43,926 bases of DNA, taken from positions 1 through 43,926 of the forward strand of contig CAJULP010000074.1 in the NCBI GenBank assembly GCA_910587295.1, written 5' to 3'. The position numbers and the translations under genes are program-made. The notes beneath the pieces were generated by a model that made no database searches, was not told the origin of the DNA, and saw only the letters and a list, made by a program, of their open reading frames with translations. Below, in pieces: positions 16,730 to 24,371 of this stretch. The stretch is from an uncultured Lachnospiraceae bacterium (lineage in GTDB: Bacteria; Bacillota; Clostridia; Lachnospirales; Lachnospiraceae). The first letter of the stretch is position 1, and each line of letters opens with the position of its first letter.

Positions 16730-16768
16730 ATGTTAACGGTGGATGTAATGGAGAAAATTGCAAATTAA
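16730..16768 (+). CDS. Short leader ORF (12 codons)
   Basis: AGGAGGA (16717-16723) stands 6 bases before an ATG that opens the peptide MLTVDVMEKIAN and a TAA stop. The ideal ribosome site on an mRNA from a consensus promoter means it is very probably translated. The stop codon falls within the first hairpin (TTGCAA repeated on either side of the stop), so a stalled ribosome would change folding downstream. It is unlike known erm or amino-acid-biosynthesis leaders: no run of a single regulatory amino acid is present. Confidence 0.5.
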   Translation: MLTVDVMEKIAN

Positions 16769-16890
16769 ATATTGCAATGGCGGTTCTACGGCGGTGATAC
16801 GTCAGTAGTCTGCCTGTTTGCCGGCAGCCTTTGCTGTTGGCGTTTTCGCCTTACATTTGCTTAACATTGTGGTATAGAATAATTATGGAA

Positions 16891-16917
16891 GCATGGCTGT
16901 ATGGTCATGCTTTTTTT
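16891..16917 (+). terminator. Intrinsic terminator inside the leader
   Basis: GCATGGC (16891-16897) pairs with GTCATGC (16904-16910), one G-T wobble, 6-base loop, then seven T. It lies about 100 bases before the ABC ATPase start, so transcripts must pass it to express the exporter. Confidence 0.85.
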
Positions 16918-16949
16918 GCGCAAAGGGGAACTCTCTCCCTGTTTGTGCC

Positions 16950-16988
16950 AAAAGCCCGTAGTTTTGCTTTGTGCAGCTATGGGCTTTT
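16950..16988 (+). terminator. Second terminator-like stem just before the ABC ATPase
   Basis: AAAAGCCCGTAG (16950-16961) pairs along all 12 positions (one G-T) with CTATGGGCTTTT (16977-16988). The T-run is short (four), so it may be a weak terminator or a pause site. It ends about 30 bases before the start codon. Confidence 0.5.
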
Positions 16989-17019
16989 ATCATTATAAAA
17001 AAAAGGAAAGGAAAAGAAC

Positions 17020-17817
17020 ATGGACAGGACAATGATCAAAGTTGAAAATTTATCAAAAACGTACCGGAGGTACAAGAAAAAAGAAGGACTTGCAGGGAGT
17101 CTGACCAGTTTGTTCCACCGGGAATATGAGGAGAAGGACGCAGTCAGGAACGTTTCATTTTCCATTGGAAAAGGAGAGTTTATCGGCCTGATCGGGCCTA
17201 ACGGGGCAGGAAAAACCACGCTGGTAAAAATGCTCACCGGAATCATAGCGCCTACAAGCGGAATGATAGATGTGATGGGGTATTATCCCAATGATATGAA
17301 AAATGAATTTAAAAAGAGATATGCGGTAGTGATGGGGCAGAAAAGCCAGCTCTTTTTTGAGCTGACGGCCAATGATACCCTGCGCTTATTTAAAGAAATA
17401 TATGAGATCCAGGAAAAAGAATTTAAGAAAAGCAAAGAATATTTCATAGAGCTGTTTGGGGTGAAGGATCTGATGGATGTCCAGGTGCGGACCCTTTCTT
17501 TGGGGGAGCGGATGAAAATGGAGCTGATCGTGGCCCTTTTGCATAATCCGGAGGTCTTATTCCTTGATGAGCCTACTATCGGCCTGGATATTGTGGCGTC
17601 CAGACAGATACGTGGTTTTTTGAAAGAGGTCAATGAAAAGAAGGGAACGACGATTATGCTTACCTCCCATTACATGGAGGATATCAGGCTGCTTTGCCCA
17701 AGAAGTATCGTCATCCATGAAGGGGAAAAGATTTATGACGGGGATACGGCAAAGCTGTTTGAGGATGAAAAGACGATAGAGGAGATTTATCGGAAGGGAG
17801 GGGAGGTACATGTATAA
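17020..17817 (+). CDS. ABC transporter ATP-binding protein (ABC-2 exporter)
   Basis: The 265-residue ATPase powers the two membrane proteins encoded next. Walker A is GPNGAGKTT (residues 59-67), the Q-loop GQKSQLFFELTANDTLRLF, the signature LSLGERMKMEL and Walker B VLFLDEPTIGLD. An N-terminal insertion (RRYKKKEGLAGSLTSLFHRE) before Walker A is typical of ATPases paired with ABC-2 permeases of the former DUF990 group. AAGGAAAGG precedes the ATG. It overlaps the next gene by 8 bases. Expression probably depends on the leader at 16702-17019. The exported substrate is unknown; drugs or peptides are usual guesses. Confidence 0.93.
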   Translation: MDRTMIKVENLSKTYRRYKKKEGLAGSLTSLFHREYEEKDAVRNVSFSIGKGEFIGLIGPNGAGKTTLVKMLTGIIAPTSGMIDVMGYYPNDMKNEFKKRYAVVMGQKSQLFFELTANDTLRLFKEIYEIQEKEFKKSKEYFIELFGVKDLMDVQVRTLSLGERMKMELIVALLHNPEVLFLDEPTIGLDIVASRQIRGFLKEVNEKKGTTIMLTSHYMEDIRLLCPRSIVIHEGEKIYDGDTAKLFEDEKTIEEIYRKGGEVHV

Positions 17818-18604
17818 ATATTGGGAAATATCAAAAGTCCATATGAAAGAACAGCTCACCTGGCGGGCGGATGTGGTGTTTAATATGCTGTTTACCATAG
17901 TAAAAATATTGTTTGCCTATCTGCTGTGGGGGATCATATTTCAGGGAAAAAGTATGATCGGCCAGTTTACCTTTCATGGGATGCTGTCTTACTATATTGT
18001 AAGTTCATTTTTGTCACAGCTTGAGATGTCAAGCGGGATAAGCTGGGAGATCCACGACAGGATCAGGCAGGGAAGTTTTTCCAAGTATATGGTCATTCCG
18101 GTAAGTGTCCAGGCATACTTTGTGTTTATGGAAATCGGGGTGGTGGGATTTTATTTCCTTTTTGACCTGATTGCGGCAGTGGTATGGAAATTTGCTTTCC
18201 GTATCCGGTTCCAGTTTACGAATGATCCGCTGATCATGGTGATTGCCGTGGTGATGGCAGTCTTGGGATTGCTTTTTATGGTCCAGCTTAGTTTCCTTCT
18301 TGGGATCATGACTTTGAAGTATCAGGGGATCGGTACATTTTTAATGATCAAAAATAATTTGATGGAGTTAGTGACAGGAACAATTGTTCCACTGGCTTTG
18401 TTTCCCGCCGGGGTGGTCAATGTGATGAAATACCTGCCTTTTTACTATGTGACTTATCTGCCGTCCATGCTGCTGACCGGGCACTGCGAACAGGAGGCGT
18501 TAAAAGGGCTGGGGATCATGACAGCATGGTGTGTGGGGATTCAGGCGGTGATTCGGGCAACATGGAAAAAATATATCAAAAAATATGACGGGGTGGGGAT
18601 ATGA
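17810..18604 (+). CDS. ABC-2 type permease, first subunit
   Basis: A 264-residue integral membrane protein with about six hydrophobic helices. A short basic N-terminus (YKYWEISKVHMKEQLTWR) precedes the first helix, the usual layout for ABC-2 permeases working with the preceding ATPase. It overlaps the ATPase gene by 8 bases and the next permease by 4 (ATGA), so all three should be made together. I recognise the general family but not a substrate. Confidence 0.85.
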   Translation: MYKYWEISKVHMKEQLTWRADVVFNMLFTIVKILFAYLLWGIIFQGKSMIGQFTFHGMLSYYIVSSFLSQLEMSSGISWEIHDRIRQGSFSKYMVIPVSVQAYFVFMEIGVVGFYFLFDLIAAVVWKFAFRIRFQFTNDPLIMVIAVVMAVLGLLFMVQLSFLLGIMTLKYQGIGTFLMIKNNLMELVTGTIVPLALFPAGVVNVMKYLPFYYVTYLPSMLLTGHCEQEALKGLGIMTAWCVGIQAVIRATWKKYIKKYDGVGI

Positions 18605-19404
18605 TAAAAAATATGAAGAAAAATTGTAAGGTTTTAAGGGAACTGATCCTTCTTAGGTTTCACGGGCTTATGGTGTTTAGGCTGGATTTCTTTGGACCCT
18701 TTTTTGTGGACGGGAGTTTATTCGTCATTCAGCTGATGGCCTTTGGGGCAGTGTATGCTAACGTGGATAAGATTGGCGGGTGGGGGATAGGGGAGATGAT
18801 CCTTTACATTGGAACCTTTTCCCTGCTGAACGCAGTGAGCATGACCATCTGTTTTTTCGGCTTAAATGGGATTCCCGGCAAGGTGCAGAGCGGGGAATTG
18901 GACTTATATCTGACCAAACCGGTAAGTCCGCTGCTGCGGCTGACGTTTGAAAATATCAGTCCGGGATCTATTCCGCTGGTGCTTATGAGCATCTGCATCA
19001 TTGTTTACGGGGCAGGGCATTTACAGGTGGAGGTGACCGGGAGGGCAGTTGCGGCGTATCTTTTCTGGGTGGCGCTTATGGAGATCTTGTATTATGAAAT
19101 GGAAGTGATCATTCGGTCGATTTCTCTTTATATCATCTCAACAGCCAGGATGGAACAGCTGGAAGACGCAGGGATCACTCTGTGCATGAAACTGCCGGGG
19201 ATAGCGTTTTATGGAGTGTACAAGGTGATTTTTTATCTGCTGCTCCCTTATGGGATCATGGCAACGCTGCCGGTCCAGAGCCTTGTGGGGGAAATGAATC
19301 TTGGCCTTGCCCTTTATGGGATATTTGTGGTGTTCCTGTTTTCCCTTTTGACAGGAGTGGTATGGAAAAACGGGCTTCGGCATTATCATAGTGCCAGCTC
19401 GTAA
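18601..19404 (+). CDS. ABC-2 type permease, second subunit (DUF990/ABC2_membrane_6-like)
   Basis: This 267-residue protein has six predicted helices and the LDLYLTKPVSPLL segment with a Lys-Pro pair in the first cytoplasmic loop, typical of the ABC2_membrane_6 (formerly DUF990) permeases. Together with the previous gene it would form a heterodimeric exporter. The ORF begins in the ATGA overlap with its neighbour. About 50 bases separate it from the following MutS2-like gene, without a terminator, so read-through into that gene is possible. Confidence 0.87.
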   Translation: MIKNMKKNCKVLRELILLRFHGLMVFRLDFFGPFFVDGSLFVIQLMAFGAVYANVDKIGGWGIGEMILYIGTFSLLNAVSMTICFFGLNGIPGKVQSGELDLYLTKPVSPLLRLTFENISPGSIPLVLMSICIIVYGAGHLQVEVTGRAVAAYLFWVALMEILYYEMEVIIRSISLYIISTARMEQLEDAGITLCMKLPGIAFYGVYKVIFYLLLPYGIMATLPVQSLVGEMNLGLALYGIFVVFLFSLLTGVVWKNGLRHYHSASS

Positions 19405-19453
19405 ATAGTTTATGTGTAATCCATTGAGTGAGTAGGAATGTGGAGGAAAAATT

Positions 19454-21379
19454 ATGAACGTAGAATTTATTTTAGAATTTGATAGGATAAGGGCAAAATG
19501 GATGGAACTGGCCCTTACAAAAGCGGCCAGAGAAAAGATAGCCGATGCGGCCTATTGTCTGGAAGAAGGAAGGCTGAATAAAAAAATAAAGGATACCTCA
19601 GAAGCCAGGGAGTTAATCGAAAAGATTGGAACGCCGCCGTTAGCGTCCATTGACGAGGCGAAGGAGAGTATTGAACTTGCAGTGAAGGAAAGCTGTCTTG
19701 TGCCTTATCAGTTAGAACGCATTGAAAAAGCGCTGGTGGTTACAGGCAGGCTGAAAAGTTATCTGGAACGGGGGAAGCAGTACGAAAATTCACTGGCTTA
19801 TTATGAAGTGAATTTAGATCCCATGGAAGAACTTAGGGAAGAAATCGCAAGGCAGATCCGGGGCGGGGAAGTGGACGATTATGCTTCTAAATTATTGCAG
19901 GAGATCAGAAGAGATATTTCAAATTTGGAGGAAAAAATGAAACAAAAGGCGGAACAGATCATACGCTCCAACAAGGAGTGCATGGCGGACCATTTCTTCA
20001 CTCTCCGCAACGGCAGAGTATGCATCCCGGTAAAAAAGGAATATAAATGGAAGATCCCGGGCAGTGCGGTGGATAAGTCTTCCACCGGGAATACCCTGTT
20101 CGTGGAGCCGGTGAGCATTTCCAATATGTATGAGGAAGTGCAATTATTAAAGATAGAGGAAGAAAACGAAGTGCACCGGATCTTATATACCTTAACGGCT
20201 ATGGCAGCGGAAGGCGCCCCTGTTATGCAGGAAAATATGCGGATGATCGAAAAGCTTGATTTTATCTTTTCCAAGGGAAAGCTCAGCATGGATATGGAAG
20301 GGGTGGAGCCAAAGATCAACACACAGCGGAAGATTCGCCTTTGCAAGGCAAGGCATCCCCTGATGGAAAAAGATATTTGTGTTCCCCTGGACTTTGAAAT
20401 GGGGGAAGGGATCCGAGGGGTGGTCATCACGGGCCCTAACACAGGGGGAAAGACAGTATCCATTAAGACGGCAGCGTTATGCTGCCTGATGGCGCAGTAT
20501 GGGCTCCATGTGCCCTGTAAAGAAGCCGACATTTGTATGAACAGCTTGTATTTGTGCGATATTGGTGACGGGCAGAATATCACGGAAAATCTTTCCACCT
20601 TCTCTGCCCATATCAAAAACGCACTGGAAATTATAAGGGAAGTAGATGCCGAGAGCCTGGTGGTGATGGATGAGCTGGGTTCCGGTACAGATCCCGCGGA
20701 AGGGATGGGGATTGCGGTGGCTATTTTGGAACAGCTTAGAAAAAGCGGATGCCTGTTTTTGGCTACCACCCATTACCCGGAAGTGAAAGAATATGCGGAC
20801 AGGGCAGAAGGAGTACTGAATGCCCGGATGGAATTTGACCGGGAGACCCTGCAGCCCACTTACCGGATGATCATGGGGGAAGCAGGGGAAAGCTGTGCCT
20901 TTTTTATCGCGCGGAAGCTGGGTATGCCACCGGAAATGTTAAAGACGGCCATGCAGGCGGCTTATGGGAAAGGAGATGATAACAAGGCTTGGGGAAAAGC
21001 GGAGCCGGAGCTCTTTTTATTGGCCGGGGAAACGGATAGACAGCCTTTAAGGAAGGCTTCAAAGATCAAAAAGCATAAGGAGGTTAAAAAGAGTGAAGAT
21101 TTATCGGAAAAATACCGGATCGGGGATAGTGTGATGATTTATCCGGAAAAGAAGATAGGAATCGTCTGCGTGCCTGTAAATGAAAAGGGGGTGCTCAGGG
21201 TACAGCTGCCAAATAAAAAAATCTGGATCAACCATAAGCGGGTGAAACTCCATGTGGCCGCAAAAGAACTTTATCCGGAGGATTATGATTTTTCCATTGT
21301 TTTTGATACTGTGGAAAACCGGAAAATGCGCCACGATATGGAGCGGAAATACACGGAGCGGATCGTGGAATATGAATAG
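19454..21379 (+). CDS. MutS2-like ATPase without Smr nuclease domain
   Basis: A 641-residue member of the MutS superfamily resembling MutS2. The N-terminal half is helical core/clamp; the ATPase has Walker A GPNTGGKTVS (about residues 327-336) and Walker B LVVMDELGSGTDPAEG, followed by the ATTHYPEVKEYA segment. After a Lys-rich linker comes a small KOW-like piece (YRIGDSVMIYPEKKIGIV). Classical MutS2 is about 780 residues and ends in an Smr endonuclease domain; here the protein instead ends with DYDFSIVFDTVENRKMRHDM and a short basic helix. It lacks the mismatch-recognition domain of MutS1. It may act on ribosomes or recombination intermediates like MutS2; the missing nuclease suggests a regulatory or structural role. 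Confidence 0.85.
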   Translation: MNVEFILEFDRIRAKWMELALTKAAREKIADAAYCLEEGRLNKKIKDTSEARELIEKIGTPPLASIDEAKESIELAVKESCLVPYQLERIEKALVVTGRLKSYLERGKQYENSLAYYEVNLDPMEELREEIARQIRGGEVDDYASKLLQEIRRDISNLEEKMKQKAEQIIRSNKECMADHFFTLRNGRVCIPVKKEYKWKIPGSAVDKSSTGNTLFVEPVSISNMYEEVQLLKIEEENEVHRILYTLTAMAAEGAPVMQENMRMIEKLDFIFSKGKLSMDMEGVEPKINTQRKIRLCKARHPLMEKDICVPLDFEMGEGIRGVVITGPNTGGKTVSIKTAALCCLMAQYGLHVPCKEADICMNSLYLCDIGDGQNITENLSTFSAHIKNALEIIREVDAESLVVMDELGSGTDPAEGMGIAVAILEQLRKSGCLFLATTHYPEVKEYADRAEGVLNARMEFDRETLQPTYRMIMGEAGESCAFFIARKLGMPPEMLKTAMQAAYGKGDDNKAWGKAEPELFLLAGETDRQPLRKASKIKKHKEVKKSEDLSEKYRIGDSVMIYPEKKIGIVCVPVNEKGVLRVQLPNKKIWINHKRVKLHVAAKELYPEDYDFSIVFDTVENRKMRHDMERKYTERIVEYE

Positions 21380-21398
21380 GCTGCAGGCCAGGATCGGC

Positions 21399-21427
21399 TT
21401 GTTGAAAAGCCGGGTTGGTATTATAAT
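21399..21427 (+). promoter_or_regulatory. Promoter of the DHPS-type metallo-hydrolase
   Basis: TTGTTG (21399-21404), 17 bases, TATAAT (21422-21427), 47 bases before the ATG at 21474. Confidence 0.65.
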
Positions 21428-21473
21428 AGATTTTAAATAAGTGTTACATGGTAAAAAGGGAAGGGAATCAGGA

Positions 21474-22283
21474 ATGAAGGTTGTTATTTTGATGGAAGAC
21501 ACCTGCAAAGTGCCGGGGTGTGAATATGAACATGGGCTTAGCGTCTATATCGAGACGGCAAAGCACAAAGTTCTTATGGATACCGGTGCAAGCGAAAAGA
21601 CACTGGAGAACGCAAAAAAACTGGGCATAGACCTTTATAAGGTGGATGCCGTGATCGTAAGCCATGGGCATAGCGACCATTCCGGGGGGATCCTTGCATT
21701 TTCCCAGATCAACAAAGCGGCCACTGTTTATATGCAGCGGGAAGCGCTGGGGGATTATTATCATGGGGAGCGGTACATCGGAGTCGATAAAAGGATTGGG
21801 CAGTTGGCTGGCTTAAGGCTGCTTGACGGAGATCATCAGATCGATGAGGAGCTTTCTGTTTTTACCGGCATTAGGGGAAGAAGGTTCTGGCCTCAGAGCA
21901 ACTTGGTGTTATCCATGTTGAAGGAGGGGCAGCGGGTGCAGGATGAGTTTGCCCATGAGCAGTGCCTGGTGGTACGCGGGGAAAAGGAACTTTTGATCTC
22001 CGGATGCGCCCATAATGGGATCTTGAATATTCTTGACAGATACAAGGAGAAATACGGAAGATGTCCGGATGTGGTGGTGAGCGGTTTCCATATGATGAAA
22101 AAGACGGATTATACGCAGGAGGAGAAGGAGACGATCTGCCGGACGGCACAGGAGTTAAAGGAGATGGATACCCTGTTTTATACCGGACATTGCACCGGCC
22201 AGAAAGCCATTGACCTTATGGGGCCTATTATGGGGGAAAAGATGGTGCAGATCCATTGTGGGATGGAAGTGCAGATAGGATAA
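21474..22283 (+). CDS. MBL-fold metallo-hydrolase, DHPS-like
   Basis: The 269-residue protein keeps the complete di-metal motif HGHSDH at residues 64-69 (SHGHSDHSGG) with further ligands in SGCAHNG and SGFHMM. The segments match the group annotated as 7,8-dihydropterin-6-methyl-4-(beta-D-ribofuranosyl)-aminobenzene-5'-phosphate synthase-like, whose true reactions in clostridia are mostly unknown. I take the ATG at 21474, preceded by GGGAAGGGAATCAGGA, rather than the GTG at 21441. Own promoter, followed by a weak hairpin. It contrasts with the metal-less MBL pseudogene at 14288. Confidence 0.88.
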   Translation: MKVVILMEDTCKVPGCEYEHGLSVYIETAKHKVLMDTGASEKTLENAKKLGIDLYKVDAVIVSHGHSDHSGGILAFSQINKAATVYMQREALGDYYHGERYIGVDKRIGQLAGLRLLDGDHQIDEELSVFTGIRGRRFWPQSNLVLSMLKEGQRVQDEFAHEQCLVVRGEKELLISGCAHNGILNILDRYKEKYGRCPDVVVSGFHMMKKTDYTQEEKETICRTAQELKEMDTLFYTGHCTGQKAIDLMGPIMGEKMVQIHCGMEVQIG

Positions 22284-22334
22284 AGGCGGTATGATACTGC
22301 CGGTTTGAACCAATGACAGGGGGTACAGGAAGGG

Positions 22335-22363
22335 TTGACTTTTGAAAAACACTAAAATATAAT
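22335..22363 (+). promoter_or_regulatory. Promoter of the intact DUF4143-type ATPase gene
   Basis: TTGACT (22335-22340), 17 bases, TATAAT (22358-22363). The Crp/Fnr-like palindrome begins 6 bases after the minus-10. Confidence 0.8.
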
Positions 22364-22368
22364 AAAAG

Positions 22369-22384
22369 TGTGATGTGTATCACA
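22369..22384. promoter_or_regulatory. Crp/Fnr-like palindrome over the transcription start
   Basis: TGTGATGTGTATCACA is a perfect TGTGA-N6-TCACA dyad, the textbook Crp half-site arrangement. Its position over plus 1 means a bound protein would repress. Which Crp/Fnr-family regulator, if any, binds it cannot be told. Confidence 0.55.
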
Positions 22385-22413
22385 TATTTATTGATAATTA
22401 TGTGAGGGCATAA

Positions 22414-23748
22414 ATGGAACGATTGATTATGAAGCAATTGTATGCATGGAAAAGTTCACCCTATCGGAAACCTCTCATATTAAAAGGGGTCCGTCAGGTT
22501 GGAAAAACATGGGTGTTGAAGGAATTTGGCAGGAAATATTATGAAAATACTGCCTATTTCAATTTTGACGAAAATGAGGAATACAAGCAGTTTTTTGAAA
22601 CAGCCAAGGATGTGGATCGTATTTTGCAGAACCTGATGCTTGCCAGCAATCAAAAAATTTCTCCGGAGAAAACGTTGATCATTTTTGATGAAGTACAGGA
22701 TTGTCCTAAAGTTATTAACTCCATGAAGTATTTTTGTGAGAATGCTCCGGAATATCATATTGCCTGTGCAGGGGCTTTGCTGGGGATTACTTTGTCTAAG
22801 CCTGCTTCATTTCCGGTAGGAAAAGTGAACTTTATGCAGATAGACCCAATGACATTTGCGGAATTTCTGCTTGCGAATGGTGATGAAAATCTTGCTGCCT
22901 ATCTGAATACCATTGACAGGGTGGAGCCGTTGCCGGATGCTTTTTTTAATCCTTTGTATGAAAAATTAAAGATGTATTTTGTTACCGGCGGCATGCCGGA
23001 GTCTGTGCTGATGTGGACTAAGGCACGGGATGTGGCAGCCATGCAGAATGTGTTGTCCGACATAATCGAGGCCTATGAACGTGACTTTGCCAAGCACCCT
23101 AATATCAGCGAGTTCCCTAAAATTTCAATGATTTGGAAATCGGTTCCTTCCCAGCTTGCAAGGGAGAACAAAAAGTTTCTTTACAGAGTTGTCAAAGAAG
23201 GGGCAAGGGCAAGGGAGTATGAAGATGCCCTGCAGTGGCTTGTGGATGCAAGGCTGGTGCATAAAGTGTACCGCAGCACCGCACCGGGGCTTCCCGTATC
23301 AGCATATGATGATCTGTCAGCCTTCAAAATTTATCTGGTGGATGTGGGGATCCTGCGCCGCCTGGCAATGCTTGCTCCCACGGCTTTTGGGGAGGGCAAT
23401 CGGTTATTTACAGAGTTTAAAGGGGCGCTTAGTGAAAATTATGTACTGCAGACGCTGCTTACACAGTTTGAAGTTTTTCCGCGGTACTGGAGTCAGAACA
23501 ATCCGCCGTATGAAGTCGATTTTTTGATACAACGGGATAATGATATTTTTCCGGTGGAAGTCAAGTCGGAAACGAATACGGCCAGCAGGAGCCTTAAAAA
23601 ATTTAAGGAATTGTTTGGCGATAAAGTAAAGCTCCGCATCAGATTTTCCCTGGATAATTTGAAGCTGGACGGGGATATGCTGAATATCCCGTTTCTTATG
23701 GCTGACCAAGCTGACAGGATGATCGGCCTTGCGTTAGGCGGCAAATGA
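22414..23748 (+). CDS. ATP-binding protein with AAA_14 and DUF4143 domains
   Basis: An intact 444-residue protein. N-terminal ATPase with Walker A GVRQVGKT (residues 25-32) and Walker B LIIFDEVQDCP; middle winged-helix-like region; C-terminal DUF4143 with a PD-(D/E)XK-like signature, EVDFLIQRDNDIFPVEVKSE, that suggests a nuclease fold. Such proteins are abundant, often multicopy, in anaerobic Firmicutes and Bacteroidetes and their function is unsettled; defence, toxin-like or mobile roles have been proposed in general terms. The gene has its own promoter, a Crp/Fnr-like operator and a terminator, so it is a stand-alone unit. Confidence 0.9.
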   Translation: MERLIMKQLYAWKSSPYRKPLILKGVRQVGKTWVLKEFGRKYYENTAYFNFDENEEYKQFFETAKDVDRILQNLMLASNQKISPEKTLIIFDEVQDCPKVINSMKYFCENAPEYHIACAGALLGITLSKPASFPVGKVNFMQIDPMTFAEFLLANGDENLAAYLNTIDRVEPLPDAFFNPLYEKLKMYFVTGGMPESVLMWTKARDVAAMQNVLSDIIEAYERDFAKHPNISEFPKISMIWKSVPSQLARENKKFLYRVVKEGARAREYEDALQWLVDARLVHKVYRSTAPGLPVSAYDDLSAFKIYLVDVGILRRLAMLAPTAFGEGNRLFTEFKGALSENYVLQTLLTQFEVFPRYWSQNNPPYEVDFLIQRDNDIFPVEVKSETNTASRSLKKFKELFGDKVKLRIRFSLDNLKLDGDMLNIPFLMADQADRMIGLALGGK

Positions 23749-23775
23749 ATATTGTTCATACAAATGATTTTAACG

Positions 23776-23810
23776 GGGTGCAGAGCTTTCAGGTTTTGCA
23801 CTCTTTTTTT
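23776..23810 (+). terminator. Intrinsic terminator after the DUF4143-type gene
   Basis: GGGTGCA (23776-23782) pairs with TGCACTC (23797-23803), extended inward by GAGC/GTTT wobble pairs, followed by seven T (23804-23810). Confidence 0.82.
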
Positions 23811-23812
23811 GT

Positions 23813-23827
23813 ATTTGTGTCACAAAT
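23813..23827. promoter_or_regulatory. 15-bp palindrome ATTTGTGTCACAAAT upstream of the lipoprotein-sigma operon
   Basis: A perfect dyad with a central T, 62 bases before the lipoprotein start. The half site TTGTG resembles but is spaced differently from the Crp-like dyad at 22369. It is a plausible operator for the sigma factor operon; no clear sigma-A promoter is visible around it. Confidence 0.4.
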
Positions 23828-23888
23828 TCATTTTTACGGTGGTTATATTTATTAGAAACACATTACAGATAAGAAGGAGTGACATGCT

Positions 23889-24362
23889 ATGAGAAACAAA
23901 AGAATGATAGCCGCTATTTTATGCGGCACACTATTACTTTGGGGCTGTGGGAAGCCTGAAACAGGGGATAGGGAAGCGGCCGGGGAGGTTTGGGAAGAAA
24001 ACAAAACGGATGCCGGCAGTATGGAAGCAGACCCTTACACTAGTGAAGGCGCCGGGAGAATGGAGCAGGGAGGCGGGAATGCGGGAGAGGGTTCGGTGGT
24101 GATAGAAACGGAACCGGAAAAGCAGGCATATGATGTTGGCAATGTGGTCTATACACTGCATGATTTCAAGCTTTATGATTCACCCCAGGAGGTATCCCTT
24201 GATCCGGATAAACTGATGACAATAGACGCAGAGGATTATATGGACAGGAGTAAATTCCTCACGGTGCAGGTCGATATCAATAACATAGATTATGAAGGGG
24301 ATGAAAGGAACGGGGAAGGGGAGACGAAAACGGTAACGACATACCGGAAGTATGATAAATGA
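23889..24362 (+). CDS. Lipoprotein, DUF5027-like, probably shortened
   Basis: A type II signal peptide (Lys/Arg start, hydrophobic core, lipobox LLWGC with C20) marks a membrane-anchored lipoprotein of 157 residues. An acidic, Gly-rich linker (20-75) leads to a domain with VVYTLHDFKLYDSPQEV and MDRSKFLTVQVDINNIDYEG, which from memory matches the DUF5027 lipoproteins of Lachnospiraceae. The domain ends abruptly in TTYRKYDK, so the C-terminal strands may be lost. AAGGAG precedes the ATG. It is the first gene of an operon with a sigma factor and its probable anti-sigma protein; a sensor or target role for the lipoprotein is inference. Confidence 0.75.
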   Translation: MRNKRMIAAILCGTLLLWGCGKPETGDREAAGEVWEENKTDAGSMEADPYTSEGAGRMEQGGGNAGEGSVVIETEPEKQAYDVGNVVYTLHDFKLYDSPQEVSLDPDKLMTIDAEDYMDRSKFLTVQVDINNIDYEGDERNGEGETKTVTTYRKYDK

Positions 24363-24371
24363 GGTGGAGAG

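Larger units (their letters stand above)
16702..17019 (+). promoter_or_regulatory. Structured leader, probable attenuator of the ABC-2 exporter
   Basis: This gene-free stretch of about 320 bases between the promoter and the ABC genes contains, in order: a strong ribosome site and a 12-codon ORF (16730-16768), TTGCAA/TTGCAA, CTGCC/GGCAG and GGCG(TTTT)CGCC hairpins, an intrinsic terminator (16891-16917), a further long hairpin (16918-16948) and a 12-bp terminator-like stem (16950-16988). The order leader peptide, hairpins, terminator, transporter parallels the bmrB leader of the bmrCD multidrug ABC genes of Bacillus subtilis; control by ribosome stalling or by a ligand is inference. I do not recognise it as a known riboswitch class. 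Confidence 0.6.

Noticed and set aside
16653..17019. SRP RNA, 6S RNA or a known guanidine/ykkC riboswitch
   Set aside because: The GGAA tetraloop domain of SRP RNA, the 6S bubble and the ykkC conserved blocks are not visible.
19879..20769. Long antisense frame of 296 codons inside the MutS2-like gene
   Set aside because: It is the opposite strand of a gene with clear Walker motifs, has no ribosome site, and its composition (Ser, Ile, Phe, Pro rich) is that of a shadow frame.
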